64,000 nucleotides of DNA from contig RPFO01000165.1 in assembly GCA_009746045.1 (NCBI GenBank), positions 1,224,046 through 1,288,045 on the forward strand. Reading direction: 5' to 3'. A program made the translations under genes and the position numbers. This document shows positions 41,131-52,430 of this stretch, in pieces; within the stretch, counting starts at the first letter, position 1; each line of letters opens with the position of its first letter. Source of the stretch: Mesostigma viride (taxonomy: Eukaryota; Streptophyta; Mesostigmatophyceae; Mesostigmatales; Mesostigmataceae). The notes beneath the pieces are model-generated. The model had not been told where the DNA came from. It ran no database searches and saw nothing but the letters and a program-made list of their open reading frames with translations.

Positions 41131-42792
41131 TTAGGGCAACCTTGAGGAGTGGGGTCTGTGCATCCTGGGCGACAATTTCCAAGGGTCGTTGCAGCTAGCG
41201 CAGTTGCAAATGCCATGGCCTGGCCGAACACCGTCAACTGACCGACGTGATACCTTGGCAGCATTTTGCAGTCGACTTGACCGTTGGTGCTTGACACTTT
41301 GGCTGACAGGTCGCTGTCCACGTCGTTGTCGGCTCGCTCGAGGCCTCGCGCCAGCACCGGACTTGGCAGTCCAGGACTTGGAAAAATTTGGCAGCTTGGT
41401 CGATTTCGCCCTCGCGTCACGAATTTGTTCCCCCTCAGTTAGGCTGGCAGCGTTCGAGCGCCGCGCCTTTGGTCTGGTCGCCGGACTTTGGTTACTAGCA
41501 CCAGTATCACCTGGTATGCTGGCGGCGACAACGCGCTCCGCCTGCACTGGGCTGTTCTGGACCGCAGTTTCTGGAAGTACTTCAGCGTCTGACACGGACT
41601 TCTCCATTGCGCTGGAAACTTCTCGAATTGGCGTGAACTTCCACTGGGCCGGCGCAGAGTATAAAAAGCCACGCAGTGTGCGAGTAATGCCCAGTAGGCC
41701 GCCCCCGATCCCGCATACACGGGCAAGCATGGCCAGTATGACCGTTAGGCCCACGGCCAGCCACTCCGCCGCGTGTCCCGAGGCACGTGAGATGCTGCGC
41801 TCGCTGCTCGCCATTTTCTGCCCTTGACAGGCAGCGTCGTTCTTGAAGCTCGTCGCCGACGATTTCAGCTCTGGGATGGCGTCCATCGCTGCGTCCGCAC
41901 CGTGCGCGGGCAAAAAGTAGGTGTTGTTCCTCGTCCCGATGCTGCAGTGCCTGCTGTCCAGCACAGCAACCCGCTGGGCGAGGTCGACCTTGTGGCCATC
42001 CTTGACGAGCTGGCCGACTGATAGAAGTCGGGTGCTCAGCCTGGGAACGAGCAGCGCGTTTTGGAGGTGCACGTCCGCGTCCTGACCCGGCAGCTTCAGT
42101 TTGACAGTCCCGATGGCTGTCGCCTTCAGTTGGCCGCCTGAGCCGGCGATTTCCCTGTCATGAGGGTGCAGGCACACGAAGTCCGACGGGCATGGCGTCA
42201 TGTGACAGCTCGCTGCGGAATCCAGCACCCAGCTGGTCGGTGCTTTCTTTTCATACTGCGTGAGTGCAGCAGCATCCGACGGCGATGGCGACTCGGCGAT
42301 GGTGGCGAAGACGAAGCCGGACCGCTCCGCAGCCTCCTCGGTGATACGCGCCTCGCTGGCACCTGGTGAGTGCTCCTTTCTCGCTTGGTTCCGTCGCGTT
42401 GCCTTGTTCTTGCGTTCTTGCTTCAGCTCCGGATGCTTCTCCCAGCACTGGGTGTCCACGTGCCCGGCCTTCTTGCAGTAATTGCACCGCCTCTTTCCTC
42501 CACTTTTCTTCGTAGTAGTGTGGAAAACCTGGCCGTTAGGGGAGCCCTCCTTCTTTGCTTGAGCAGAACGCCTTCCGTGCAGTAGCTCCTCCGCCTCCAG
42601 CAGCGCAGTCTTGACCTCCTTTAGCGAATCCTCCTCTCCAGTTAGGACCTTGACCAGGTCACAATAGGCCGATGCTAAGGCCTTCAACACAGCCTTGATT
42701 TCTTCCCATTTCCTCAGAGACCGCCCATCAAACGTTGTGATGGACTTGCTTGTTGCCCGGAATTGCTTGTAGCACGCTTCCTTGGTAGCCAT
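41131..42792 (-). CDS. K gag-protease with membrane segment and basic tail
   Basis: ATG at 42792, 553 residues, uninterrupted. A shortened gag N-terminus (FDGRSLRKWEEIKAVLKAL) is followed by zinc knuckle CNYCKKAGHVDTQCW (about residue 104) and a copia protease (SWVLDSAASCHMTP, then LLSVGQLVKDGHKVDL). About residues 345-380 form a probable transmembrane segment (WLAVGLTVILAMLARVCGI). The last 170 residues are basic and Ser/Ala/Arg-rich, with no known domain. The capsid part of gag is largely missing. It may act in packaging of the K RNA by a full element, or interfere with it. The tail's origin is unknown. Confidence 0.75.
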   Translation of the reverse strand: MATKEACYKQFRATSKSITTFDGRSLRKWEEIKAVLKALASAYCDLVKVLTGEEDSLKEVKTALLEAEELLHGRRSAQAKKEGSPNGQVFHTTTKKSGGKRRCNYCKKAGHVDTQCWEKHPELKQERKNKATRRNQARKEHSPGASEARITEEAAERSGFVFATIAESPSPSDAAALTQYEKKAPTSWVLDSAASCHMTPCPSDFVCLHPHDREIAGSGGQLKATAIGTVKLKLPGQDADVHLQNALLVPRLSTRLLSVGQLVKDGHKVDLAQRVAVLDSRHCSIGTRNNTYFLPAHGADAAMDAIPELKSSATSFKNDAACQGQKMASSERSISRASGHAAEWLAVGLTVILAMLARVCGIGGGLLGITRTLRGFLYSAPAQWKFTPIREVSSAMEKSVSDAEVLPETAVQNSPVQAERVVAASIPGDTGASNQSPATRPKARRSNAASLTEGEQIRDARAKSTKLPNFSKSWTAKSGAGARPRASRQRRGQRPVSQSVKHQRSSRLQNAAKVSRRSVDGVRPGHGICNCASCNDPWKLSPRMHRPHSSRLP

Positions 42793-42855
42793 GGTGTCTT
42801 CAGTCGCCAATGGAACTGGATGTCTCTGGGTTCACAGTGGTCTTCTTGTTCCTCA

Positions 42856-42875
42856 GTAACAAACCTCCGATACCA
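42856..42875 (-). other. K primer binding site
   Basis: Minus strand TGGTATCGGAGGTTTGTTAC starts right after the 5' LTR. Confidence 0.75.
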
Positions 42876-43683
42876 TGTTTGGATTGGGAGAGGAGACTAA
42901 TGGGTTTTACACAATGCCTTGTGCTTGGCCTTGCTACCCACACACCTTGCAGGTGCTGAAAGAAAGAGAGGTTGAAGACAATTTACGTGGAAGAATAAAT
43001 GGCTTTATTAGAATATAATAGTTGGAGAAGAGCTTGAATGGAGGTTGAATGGAGGTACCTGCCCTTAGGGGGCAGTTTCCTTTTATACCTTTTAGGCTAG
43101 GAAGGATGACATCAGCAATGACATCATCACAGAAGCTTGTAGAAACATCCTAGCATATTCCTAGCATATTCCCAGCATATTCTCAGTATATTCCAGGAAT
43201 ATTCCTGGCATATTCTTAGAACATTCCTAGAACATTCTAGACATGATCCAATGAGCTGGCATAATAGCTAGATGCCAAGTGTCTACATAATAATGTGCCA
43301 CATAACATGATTAATAAAGTGACACATCTCTTCTCCTTGGAGTGACAACTGTCATACAATGAGTCTACCCACTTGTCATCATGTAAGTCATAACATGTGT
43401 CATCATGAGCTTCCAACATTTGTCAGCTCATGGACCAAACACTTGTCCAATAGGCCATAGCACCACTTGTCAATCAAATACGTGATGCTACTAGGCTGAC
43501 TCAGGGTACAAGTCATCCATGTCCAAGTATAGGACTATGGCACATGAATATTGATCAGCTCATTGAGCCTGTTCCATCTAGCTCATCATAGCTATCAAAT
43601 TCCCAGTCCATATGGAATAAATCCAACAAGAAACAAATCAGGCTGGGATATATTGTGGCCAGGTGGATATAATATCCCTAACA
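42876..43683 (-). repeat. K 5' LTR
   Basis: 808 bp, near-identical to 39181-39988. Confidence 0.92.
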
Positions 43684-43688
43684 TTTCC

Positions 43689-46540
43689 CCTAAGGCATGT
43701 TGAGGCCCTTTCCACGTGTGTCCCAACACAAAGCTAGACACCCAGGGGCAACTTGGCTCACCGACCAGCAGTTCTCCTGTATGCTGAACAAGATCCCATG
43801 TCAGAGACCTGAGCATTGGTATCCACTTTAATGTTAGCAGCCTCAGGACGTAGCACCTGGATGAGCATGCTAGCCATCTTGGCACCGTCTTGTGCTTTGC
43901 CTAGCCAAGACCACAACATTAAAATCTCTCTGGGAATCCTCCCAACGCAGTTATAGGCGCACACCCGATCAGGCCTGGTGTTTGGCCGATCAATCCAGGG
44001 GTGCAGCCTGCCTGTCTGCTTGCCCAACCACCGTATATGAAGGTACCCCAGGGGCCTGGCCAGGGTCACCCTGGGGCCTCGATACAGCTGTAGCAAACTG
44101 ATCCTCTGCATTACACCTGCAGCTGGCAAAGCTCAGGTACCCAGGTATAACTGACTCCCATCAGCTTACCTGTCCTTGAATGGCTGATCACAGAACAGGC
44201 ATATTATTGCTAAGGTGATGTTTCCAAAACCACTCAAAGCATTTATGGCCAACTGGTTTCCACCTGGCTCACCACGCCAAGCCCAGCTGCCTAAACCTTG
44301 AAAATCGATCAGATGCAAATGCTTGACTTCAGATTGTTGGCACAAATCAAAACATCAAACCGAACACTTGTTAGACCCTGCCCACACTTCAATCCAGAAG
44401 AGGTACTTCCTGGGTCTCGATCACTAATTACACACCAGCACATGGTGGTAACGGCCAACCGCGAGGCCCTTATCCACACCCTTATACAACTGTAATAAGG
44501 GTGCCCTTCCCTGTCATGCACTAGACCAGGGGCATTCTGCACAATGCTGTGAGTTGCCCACCCTCACACATCAATACAGAGATCACATGGGAGCTCAACC
44601 TGACCCTGTGCAAACAGGCCAGTCACCAACAACCGTCAAATTATTGCAGTAATTTGGAAACACATTCAGCATCTGATCCCCCAGTGTGTTCATGCTTCAA
44701 GGAATAGCAACACCATGCTAGACCGAGCCTGGGGCTGTCCCTCACATATCCCTTAACAGGAATGATGTACTCAACACCCGCTCGGGGACACACTCAACAT
44801 ACAAGCGGTGGAGAAAACGGCATGTTACTTGGCCCTCAAGCCCCTTCACACGCAGAACAGCACAACTGTGCTAGATTCGGCTACTGCATACATGACCCAG
44901 AAACAGCACGTCTTCAGCGAGACCTCCGGCTATGGGAACCCTTCAGCTCTCGCCTTATACGCCATCTGGCTACCCCCGACCAACAAAACCATCCCTGCCT
45001 GCCAGTCGCTGACTCAGGAAATGCTGACCTTGTAGGAGCTGCCTGCCAGTCACGTACACGCGCGCCAACTAATGATGGACGCACCATCCATTAATTCCTC
45101 GCAAACTCCACGAGTTCTGCAATCACGGCCTCAATGCCATGATTCTCATAGCGCCATACCACATATAGCAGTGGAATGCTGAGAGCAAATATGCAATTAA
45201 CTGCAACCGGCAGCCATCATTTGCCATCGCTCTACATACTCTAGATCTGCCGCCTGCGACATACCCGGTCGCTCGCGACATACCCAGTCGCCTGCGGCAC
45301 ACCCAGTCGCTCGCGACATACCCAGTCGCCTGCGACTCGCGCCAGCATACTCACGTCTCGCCAGGTCGCCTGTGACATTCTAGTCGCCCCGCGATACTTC
45401 GCCTGGCCATCCGCTCTTCTTGCTGCCGTCTCTCGCCGCAGTCGATGCCCGACGTCCTCCCGTCGCAGCAATGCAATCATCACGTCGCGCAGCACTGCCA
45501 TTATTAATTACAACAACACCGCCGACCTTGTCGCTTGTCGACACCGTCACCCGTGACTCGGAAAATTGACCAGGAACAACTTCTCCTCGCTGCTCCCCAG
45601 ATGCCGACGCTCTCTCGTCGCAGTCGACACCACTTCACCCTCTAGCTGCCGACACGCCCACACCAGCGCCGTTCACAATCGCTCATCAAGCGGTATAAAG
45701 AGAACTCGACAGCAATCTGCAGCTTTGCAATATAAATCTGGAAAGATTGACGATGGATAACTCCACACCGCACAAACTGCAACCTTGCAGATGACGCCTC
45801 GCGTAGCTCCTCGAGCTCGCGACCAGCACAGCTCGCAGCTATGTCGACTACATGCGCGAAAACTCGCGGCCAGCATACTCGACAGTCAACACCAGCCGAG
45901 CTTGTCGTAGCCAACACTGCAGCAACATGCTTGACCGCCACCCATGGCAGCGAAACGCCTTCGCTTGACGACAAATCTCGAACGCTTGAAACTCGTAGCT
46001 TCACTCATCTGCAAAGCATAGCCATGCCGCAAACCGGAACGCAACCAATGATCTCGACTCGACGATCCATGCCGAACCGCATGCGCAGTTGACTCTTGAT
46101 AAGTCTGGATAACTCGATCCATTAAAACCCAGCAACCCACAAGGATCACTATAAGCCGATTCCGCAACATCTTGTCATCAGGAAATGCGAAACAGCCAGG
46201 AGCGCTCGTCAACACGTAGCAGGCCAGCAACGAAACTCATTCGTCGCCAATAACGTGCCCGCAATCTGGATAGCTCAGGAAACCTTCACGCAGCCAATCC
46301 AGCTAGTCCTGGCGTACAAACGCCCACCAACAACCTCCAAGATAAACTTAGCCTCGGCCGTCGTTGGGAACTCAACCATTTCCGGAACGCATCATAAACC
46401 GATAATCTGGTACCCCCTTCTATCCGCTAGTCTCGATTCCGATCCGCGAGTATCCGCAGCAGTCCAGCGCAGGATTAAACTCGACGATTAAGCCCAGGCA
46501 GTAAACCGCCTTGATGGAACCGGAACATCGTTGTAATTTG
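43689..46540 (-). other. J 5' internal region, decayed
   Basis: On the minus strand it begins CAAATTACAACGATG after the 5' LTR, as in element A. Only ORFs under 125 codons; gag or integrase could not be recognised. A minisatellite of about 20 bp (CGACATACCCAGTCGCCTG) lies at about 45257-45340. Confidence 0.4.
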
Positions 46541-47241
46541 AGTTAAAGCGCAATGTGTAGGGATAGATAGATTCCAATGCGCGCGGATAGATTCATCATG
46601 AGAATGGTTGGAATGGAGCTTGGTTAAAAATATAGGCTTACAGCACTCGTGCACGTGAGTGCTTAGACACGAGTTTGCCAAGTCAAGGCAACACACGTGA
46701 GGCGGGCTCGCAAGAGATCTCTAACCAGTTGGCACTGGCCTATTCTTTATATACTTGTGCACAGTGCTTTGCTAGGCCTGAGCAGCCTCGTAGGCCTGCT
46801 CAGTATTAACACCCCCGGTACAGTATTAACAACCTGTACAGCGTCCAGATCCTATACAGTAGGTCTGCCATACAGGCACAGTGACCACAGTGTACAGTCC
46901 ACAATGATTATTGCGTCTGCACCCAATAGTCCAGGACTAAGCCTGCGGTACCAACAGACCACAGGTTGAGGTTCCTATTTCCTGCGTACGACGTATTAAT
47001 CCAATACCGTCGTAGGTTCAGCACCTAATTCCTGTCAGCCCAGGAATTACTGTCGACCCCATATGCCGTCGGCACATATTCACGCGCGACTTAGAAGAAC
47101 AGCCGGCTCGCGCTCGCGCGCGACCGGGAAGTCGGAACGCCATAACTTTCTTGATACTTGTCCGAATGACCTCGTTCTGGTGCCGCTGGAATCGCAGAGA
47201 TATGCCGAATCAGGAACACGCCAATGCGCTTGGCGTTAACT
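46541..47241 (-). repeat. J 5' LTR
   Basis: 701 bp, matches 35336-36036. Confidence 0.9.
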
Positions 47242-47246
47242 CCAGG

Positions 47247-47455
47247 GGCCGGAGGCGTAATTATGCTTAATTACGGAGGCCATGGGGCCGGCGTAATTAG
47301 TCTGCGGAGGCTGGGAATTCGTGAGTGCGCGGGCTGGCAGTGGGCTAGCGGCGAGCGAACGATCCTCTTCCCGCGTGTCAAATTTATGTTAAGCAATTAG
47401 CCCGGCTAACTGCTTTTATACGTCGAAGGTTCACTTCGACTACTTGCGCGCATAA
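47247..47455. other. Continuation of element A or D after J
   Basis: GC-rich noncoding stretch with GTAATTATGCTTAATTAC palindrome. Nothing else recognised. Confidence 0.35.
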
Positions 47456-48924
47456 CAGAGTTCAATTATACGCAATACGCGGTTATACGTGCCGGGTCCG
47501 TATAATGGATAACACGGTATAATACGGTATTATCCGGAAATTATACGCAAATACTGGATTTCGTCGTTTTTGGGGTTGTTTCATGCATTTTGATATCATT
47601 TCAAGCAGTCCACATGTTTCTGACACTAAATTACACATGATACATGGGTTGCCACTGCTCAGCAGTGCTTGGGAACACTGGACGTGTAAACCGGGGTTCC
47701 CGAGGGGCTAGATTACCTATGCATTATACCCTAAAAAACAACGCCAAATGAAATGGAAAGATGAAAAAAGCAAAAGAAGTGAGATGGCTATGCTTCCATG
47801 CAAGCAGGTCCTGGGCATCTCCATGTTTCTTGTATGCATGAGGAGCACACAAGAAGAAGGCTGACTTGGCGAGCAAAACAAGAAATAGTGGCTAGATCTG
47901 GCCAGAAAACCACTTGTTTCGAGATGCTTTTAGCAAGAAAAAACATCGCGTTATCAAGCTTATCATATTTATAAACAATGCCAAGCACTACGTCACTGCT
48001 TTCGATGAAGCATAAGCTAATAGCAGACAAATCTGGTCCAAAATCTGCATGTCGTAGTGGTATTCCCCAACCATCACAAGCCAACAATGCGGAGAGGCAG
48101 TAAAGCAACCAAAAGACAAGCAGAAAACCTCCATTACAGGTCTACGATTATTTTACAATCCACCCAACAACTTGATACAGTACAATGAACACGTGAACAT
48201 GATAGCACGTACCAGATCAAAACCGCATATTACCTTTCTTGACGGAGCCAGCATGCCCACCTGATGGACGTAGCTGCGAGCCTTTCCTGGCCGTCGTCGC
48301 TTATAAATCATGTAAGGAATAACGTGAAACAGCTATCCGCGTTGAAACGTAGGGGCATTTCCCGCCTATATCAACAGTTAGCACATGCACGGTCGCCACC
48401 TGGTTGCTGAAACGAGGTTGCCGCATCGAGCAGAAGGTCGAGACACATCCGCGCACATCCCAACGCTGCCTGGCCAAGGATATAAGCTTTTCAAGACCTA
48501 AGGATCATGCCTAAAATGTAAAGCGGCCATGCTCTCGTACCAGTCAGTTTTCTGTATGACTTCAATATTCGGTGCATGGCTGCCCGAGAGGCAAGGGCAG
48601 AGACCTAAACAGCATGGAGGGTTGCCATGCTACAGTGTAGCTTGCTTGTAAGATCCTTGTGTCTCACGGTCGCCAAATGTCAACCAGTGGATGGTTTTCG
48701 TAGTTCCCTTGCTTTCCCGCCTTGGTTCCCGCACGAAAAATTTGGCTGCCGGACCTCGGATGAGCGCGAAAACCCCATTATACGCGCGCTGCTACGTGTT
48801 ATTCGCCGTATTATACGTAAAAATACGCAAATCGTATAAAACGGATAAAAATTATACGCTCGACCTTGTATAACGCGTATTATACCGTATTATACCGTAT
48901 AATACGCCGTATTATTGAACACTG
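47456..48924. mobile_element. hAT-like non-autonomous DNA element
   Basis: Ends read inward as CAGAGTTCAATTATACG and CAGTGTTCAATAATACG, fitting the hAT CAGNG start. The flanking 8 bp GCGCATAA and GGGGATAA match at 6 positions, an aged 8-bp duplication. Subterminal repeats of GTATTATACGGTATAATAC lie at both ends. No transposase; 1.47 kb. Its age exceeds that of its neighbours judging from the imperfect duplication. Confidence 0.6.
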
Positions 48925-49131
48925 GGGGATAACCTGGGGTGACCTCTGATTCACTGGCCAGTACACCTAGCCTGGTCCAAGGGCAGATATGTTGTTACCC
49001 AAAAGAGGCAGGAACCTGGGCCCTCAAAGGTCTGATCAACCTCAAGGGACCAAGCGGTCTGTGGCTGAGTGGGCACAAGCAAGGTTAGGCTTGTTTCAAG
49101 CTGGTCCAGCTCCAAAAGAAGAAAGGGTTGG
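48925..49131 (+). other. D 3' end and polypurine tract
   Basis: Short noncoding end of D after the 8-bp flank. AAAAGAAGAAAGGGTTGG (49114-49131) directly precedes the 3' LTR. Confidence 0.7.
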
Positions 49132-49775
49132 AGTTAGCATTTTGGGCAACCAATATGCTAAGTGGATGCAGTTTGGAAAGACCTTTCCAACGCCGTGCTG
49201 ACCGCCTGAAACAGACAAGGGACGAGAAAGATATAAGGTCCCGAAGTCCTAGCCGTCCGTGGCCGACCAGGGTACAGTCCTCTGGTATAGTGGACAGGAC
49301 ACGTGGCAGGCCGTGCCTGCACAGGCTTAGCCTGATTATCACGTGACTGTGGTCCACGTAGACCAGAGGAGCAGCAGCCTGTGACTGGTGGAATACTGGA
49401 GCTGGCACAGGTCTGCAAGGATACTAGGCCTTGCAGGCTTGTGACAGGTCCTGTACTTCCTAGGTTGCAGAGTCTAGGCAAATCCAGTTCGTCCTGGCTC
49501 TGCACTGATGCCAGTGGACGTTGAGGATTTGCTTGCAGGCCTGCACGCGCCTCGTCACGCCGATGGGAACGAGGAACAACGCAAAGAATATAGCTTGGTC
49601 ATGGGGGATGACCAGCTATCTCGGAAAGCACGAACCGTGGGTGCCACCTTGGTCGTGGAAGTGCCCATTGTGGTCGTGGCCTGGTGAACAGATTTAAGGT
49701 TGCTGCCTTGCAACATTGGCTAAGACGCGCTGTGAAAGACCAAGAGCTCACATACGTTGGGAGCTCTTTCTAACT
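49132..49775 (+). repeat. D 3' LTR
   Basis: 644 bp copy of 15422-16065, followed by CACGT at 49776-49780. Confidence 0.9.
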
Positions 49776-49780
49776 CACGT

Positions 49781-50076
49781 CCCCCGCCATCTGCGACGGG
49801 GGGGTCACGTGCCTGGGGAACCTGCTCCCCAGGTGCCATGGCGGACGAACCGCCAGCGGCAAGCGGGCGACCTCTCGCCTCCCCCGTGGCGCTGCGCCCA
49901 CCTGCGGGGACCGGCGCCGCAGGTTGTCGGCAACCACATTGCGAAAGGCGACGTTGGTCGTCACCCTCGCAGTGGCGGAGGGCGAACCCTCCGGCAAGAG
50001 ACGAGGGGAGGTGCGCCTGGTCGGCGCATGCCCCGCATAATTTGTTGCCACTGTTGTTGTTGTTGTTGGAAGCCAT
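49781..50076 (-). CDS. Element E ORF1, N-terminal part
   Basis: Minus-strand ATG at 50076, starting MASNNNNNSGNKLCGACAD. About 98 residues rich in Ala, Gly and Arg precede the D insertion. If D and one CACGT copy are left out, the frame passes without a stop into 15416-14806. The gene is therefore in three pieces: here, 14560-15416 and 1-488. Gag-like, unknown fold. Confidence 0.65.
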
Positions 50077-50077
50077 T

Positions 50078-50564
50078 GCGAATTTCAGTCCAAGTTGAGA
50101 GTGGACTAAACGAACAACTCACTGAAAGGAAAAGGAGAATGTATTATGAATGATAATACTTCGATCACAAGGGGCTCAGAATGGAACTTTGTGCGTGTGA
50201 GCTGCTCGGTGCTGTGGCACTCCCCAGTGCTACACCTATATGCCTATGGCAACGCCGACAGTGCAGCGTCTACCAGTGGACAACTGTACATGCACTGCAA
50301 TGCCATGCAACCACGTCACCTGCATCAACTACACTGGGCCCGTCAGACCCGGATAACCCGGATCTGGCGGGTCGAGCTATAGAGACTCACGCTAGTCGAG
50401 CTAGTGATAGGCACAGTCTGGCACTACCGGCACAACAGTCCACATGACACCTCAGTACCGTACGGACTGCCGTACAGTACTGAGGTGTCCCGCTCAGCCG
50501 CGGTAGGCAATACGCGGCGCGCAGGCCGGAAATCCGTGTGTCAGCCTAAGCATCTCATCTAACT
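50078..50564 (-). repeat. Element E 5' LTR (putative) and primer site
   Basis: On the minus strand AGTTAGATGAG (from 50564) to CTCTCAACT (50093), about 472 bp. A possible primer site TGGACTGAAATTCGC (50092-50078) runs up to the ORF1 ATG. The partner LTR is outside the window, so the limits are inferred from similarity to the AGTTA...ACT ends of D and J. Confidence 0.45.
50446..50489. repeat. 44-bp near-perfect palindrome
   Basis: 20-bp arms (GACACCTCAGTACCGTACGG and its inverse with one mismatch) around a 4-base loop, within the putative E LTR. It could form a strong RNA hairpin, possibly a terminator or packaging signal. Confidence 0.85.
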
Positions 50565-50745
50565 GTACCCCGCCACTGAAGTCAGACACAAACTGATAGC
50601 TGGGCTCAGACATGCTGTACCCTGCTGCAGCTCTGGTGGCCCCAATGATGAACCTGTGAACCAATGATGAACCTGAGAATTAGTGTCTATACCTCTAAGG
50701 CAGTGTCCAGCCCCATGCAGATTGCCATGCCACCTGAGCTTGGCT
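50565..50745 (-). pseudogene. H protease-like remnant
   Basis: Minus strand reads GIDTNSQVHHW near 50695, aligned with AVDTQAQVSII of F, and in another frame YQFVSDFSGGV, aligned with HHVADFSG of F. An imperfect duplication (AATGATGAACCTG twice, 50646-50680) lies between them. The residue after D-T is Asn, not Gly. Confidence 0.5.
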
Positions 50746-50868
50746 ACCTTGGGCTGCTTCTTGGCTCTTTGCAGAGCCCCAATCAATCCAGCCAAACTTG
50801 TCCCCCTAGGCTTGGTTAAGGCCTTGGGCTTGACAGTTGACCCCCCAGCTGTTGACCTTGCAGCCTGT

Positions 50869-51153
50869 TCAACAAGTACCGGCCTCTGCAACCTGGCCAG
50901 GGCTGACAGATTCCCTTGCAACAGATGTGGTCTGTGCATCAGTGATGTCACCTTGGATCTGAAAATCCTGCACACCCAGCGAGCCCTGTGCCTGACTGCC
51001 CTCATTCATCACCTGGTTAGGCTTGACATATGACCAACTCAGCCGGTGTACATGCTTTGGTTCGTCCTCCATGCTGACCAAGCATGCGTGGCTAGCTTCA
51101 TCAACCTGGGTAACCAACCCAGGACTCCAGCTACCACGTTTATGGCAAGCCAT
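50869..51153 (-). pseudogene. H integrase C-terminal domain
   Basis: About 45 recognisable residues: SWSPGLVTQVDEASHACLVS and HVHRLSWSYVKP. They correspond to the F segment with TWHGPATILKFNTTG and KIHRCSPHRMKLYFP. The rest looks like linker. Confidence 0.6.
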
Positions 51154-51235
51154 AAGGGCTAGGTTCCTTCCAAGCTAGGACCTTCTGACCCACTTGTGGC
51201 TCCAGCATCTTCCAATTAACCCCGGTCCTTCTCCC

Positions 51236-52084
51236 TCAGCTTGGCAAAGGTGACATGTGCAGCTTGCTTCCAGCCCTCCAGCACATGTGGAGGGCACAGG
51301 CCATGATACAGTATAGGCCCATTGGGCTGACAGCAACTCCATCATAATAGAAATTGACCCTGCTGTTCAGTTGCAGCTCCACGTTCCTCAGCCATGCACT
51401 CCTGACAAGTGCAGGTGCAGATAAGGGTACCCAGTCCTCAGATATGATCAAGTTCTTGACCTCCTGGATTGCCCTCTCAATAGCACCCTGCTGCCCATGA
51501 GCCTCCCTAGGTGTAACCAGCAACTCAGGAAGGGTGGGATCACCCTTGAGATGCTGAAACTGCATGTCCACCTGGATCCTTGTGGTAGGAAACTTGGCTC
51601 GTACATTCTGCAGGGCAGCCAGCAAATACCTGTTCTTCATAGAAGGCAAATGCTCTAGCACCTTGTACCTAGTGTACCTGTCCACACACACCAACAGTTG
51701 CATGCCCCTGATGTGTTGGATGTCACACTGCAGATCACCAATGCTCTGAGGTAGAGACTTGGCATGTGACTTCCTGGGCTCGTTGGAGGACAACTGGCAT
51801 TTACACCGTGAGGCAGCTTGCTGGCACGCCTTGAGAAGGGGTGCCTTGCCCATACGGAAAGCAAAGTTGTTGGACAGAGAAGTGGCATGCCCAAACATGT
51901 GGTGTAACTGGGCACCCAACTCCTGGTACACGGAGGAAGCAGTCCCTGGCACAGTCAGGACTGTGCTGTCAGGTTGTCCAGCATCTTCATGCTGACTTCC
52001 ATCCTGTTCTGACTTGATCAGAGCCTGAGTCACCCTGCTCATGCCCACCACCTGGACCGACAGCAGGGACCACATGCATACCAC
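51236..52084 (-). pseudogene. H integrase
   Basis: About 280 codons open on the minus strand. Zinc domain: LHHMFGHATSLSN ... CQQAASRCKCQ. Catalytic core: Asp in CDIQHIRGMQLL, Asp in IQVDMQF and Glu in QGAIERAIQEVK. The last two are separated by 29 residues, shorter than the usual 35. Then WLRNVELQLNSR, matching a normal integrase end. The true start is missing. Similar to F integrase in order and spacing. Confidence 0.75.
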
Positions 52085-52430
52085 CAGAGGCCTTCACACC
52101 CCTCTGTGGTTGTGCATTGGTTTCTCTCAAGATGAGAGGTCCACCCTCGTGCCCATGCAGCACGAGGATGCAAGGGGTCAGACATTCTTACAGCTGCACC
52201 AGCTGCCAAGGACGTCTTCATAGGAACCTGTACCTCTCCAGGTGACCCTGGGCCATCCTGAACCTGGAGATCACCCCCTTGACCAGATAAATGAATATCT
52301 GCAGTAGAGCACCTGCATGGCCACCCCCCTGGGTGTAGGGGAAGACCCAGACAGTCATTGCTCTTTGTTATCTTCTTTTTTACTGTCCTTTGAAGGCTGG
52401 CCTGCCTGGGACTTGTTCTTCTTCACTAGG
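52085..52430 (-). other. H upstream region with gag-like ORF end
   Basis: Minus strand from 52430 reads a Lys/Ser/Asp-rich tail (KSQAGQPSKDSKKEDNKEQ, stop at about 52362). The rest up to the integrase has no clear gene. Confidence 0.4.

Larger units (their letters stand above)
39181..43683 (-). mobile_element. Element K: copia-like, gag-protease only
   Basis: 808-bp LTRs (39181-39988 and 42876-43683), duplication TTTCC (39176-39180, 43684-43688). On the minus strand a primer site TGGTATCGGAGG follows the right LTR, and CTAAGGGGGG precedes the left one. The internal part is only 2.9 kb and encodes gag-protease without integrase or RT, so it is non-autonomous. LTRs differ at only a few bases. 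Inserted in J. Confidence 0.92.
35336..47241 (-). mobile_element. Element J: copia-type LTR retroelement, decayed
   Basis: 701-bp direct LTRs (35336-36036 and 46541-47241), nearly identical (one C/T difference at 35970 against 47175 noted). Duplication CCAGG is at 35331-35335 and 47242-47246. A purine tract on the minus strand next to the left LTR, and the RNase H remnant on that strand, set the orientation: the right LTR is 5'. Copia-like K lies inside. Apart from RNase H the coding part is decayed, which contrasts with near-identical LTRs, so it was probably copied in trans. Confidence 0.88.
15422..49775 (+). mobile_element. Element D: LTR retroelement, heavily nested
   Basis: Two 644-bp direct LTRs (15422-16065 and 49132-49775) with duplication CACGT at 15417-15421 and 49776-49780. 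A polypurine tract precedes the right LTR, so it runs on the plus strand. Leaving out D and one duplication copy makes E ORF1 continuous and in frame. Its own sequence is limited to about 16066-16947 and about 48933-49131; the rest belongs to A, the CACTA-like element, M, L, J, K and a hAT-like element. No pol is left. LTR ends are AGTTAG...CTAACT, not TG...CA. Confidence 0.85.
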
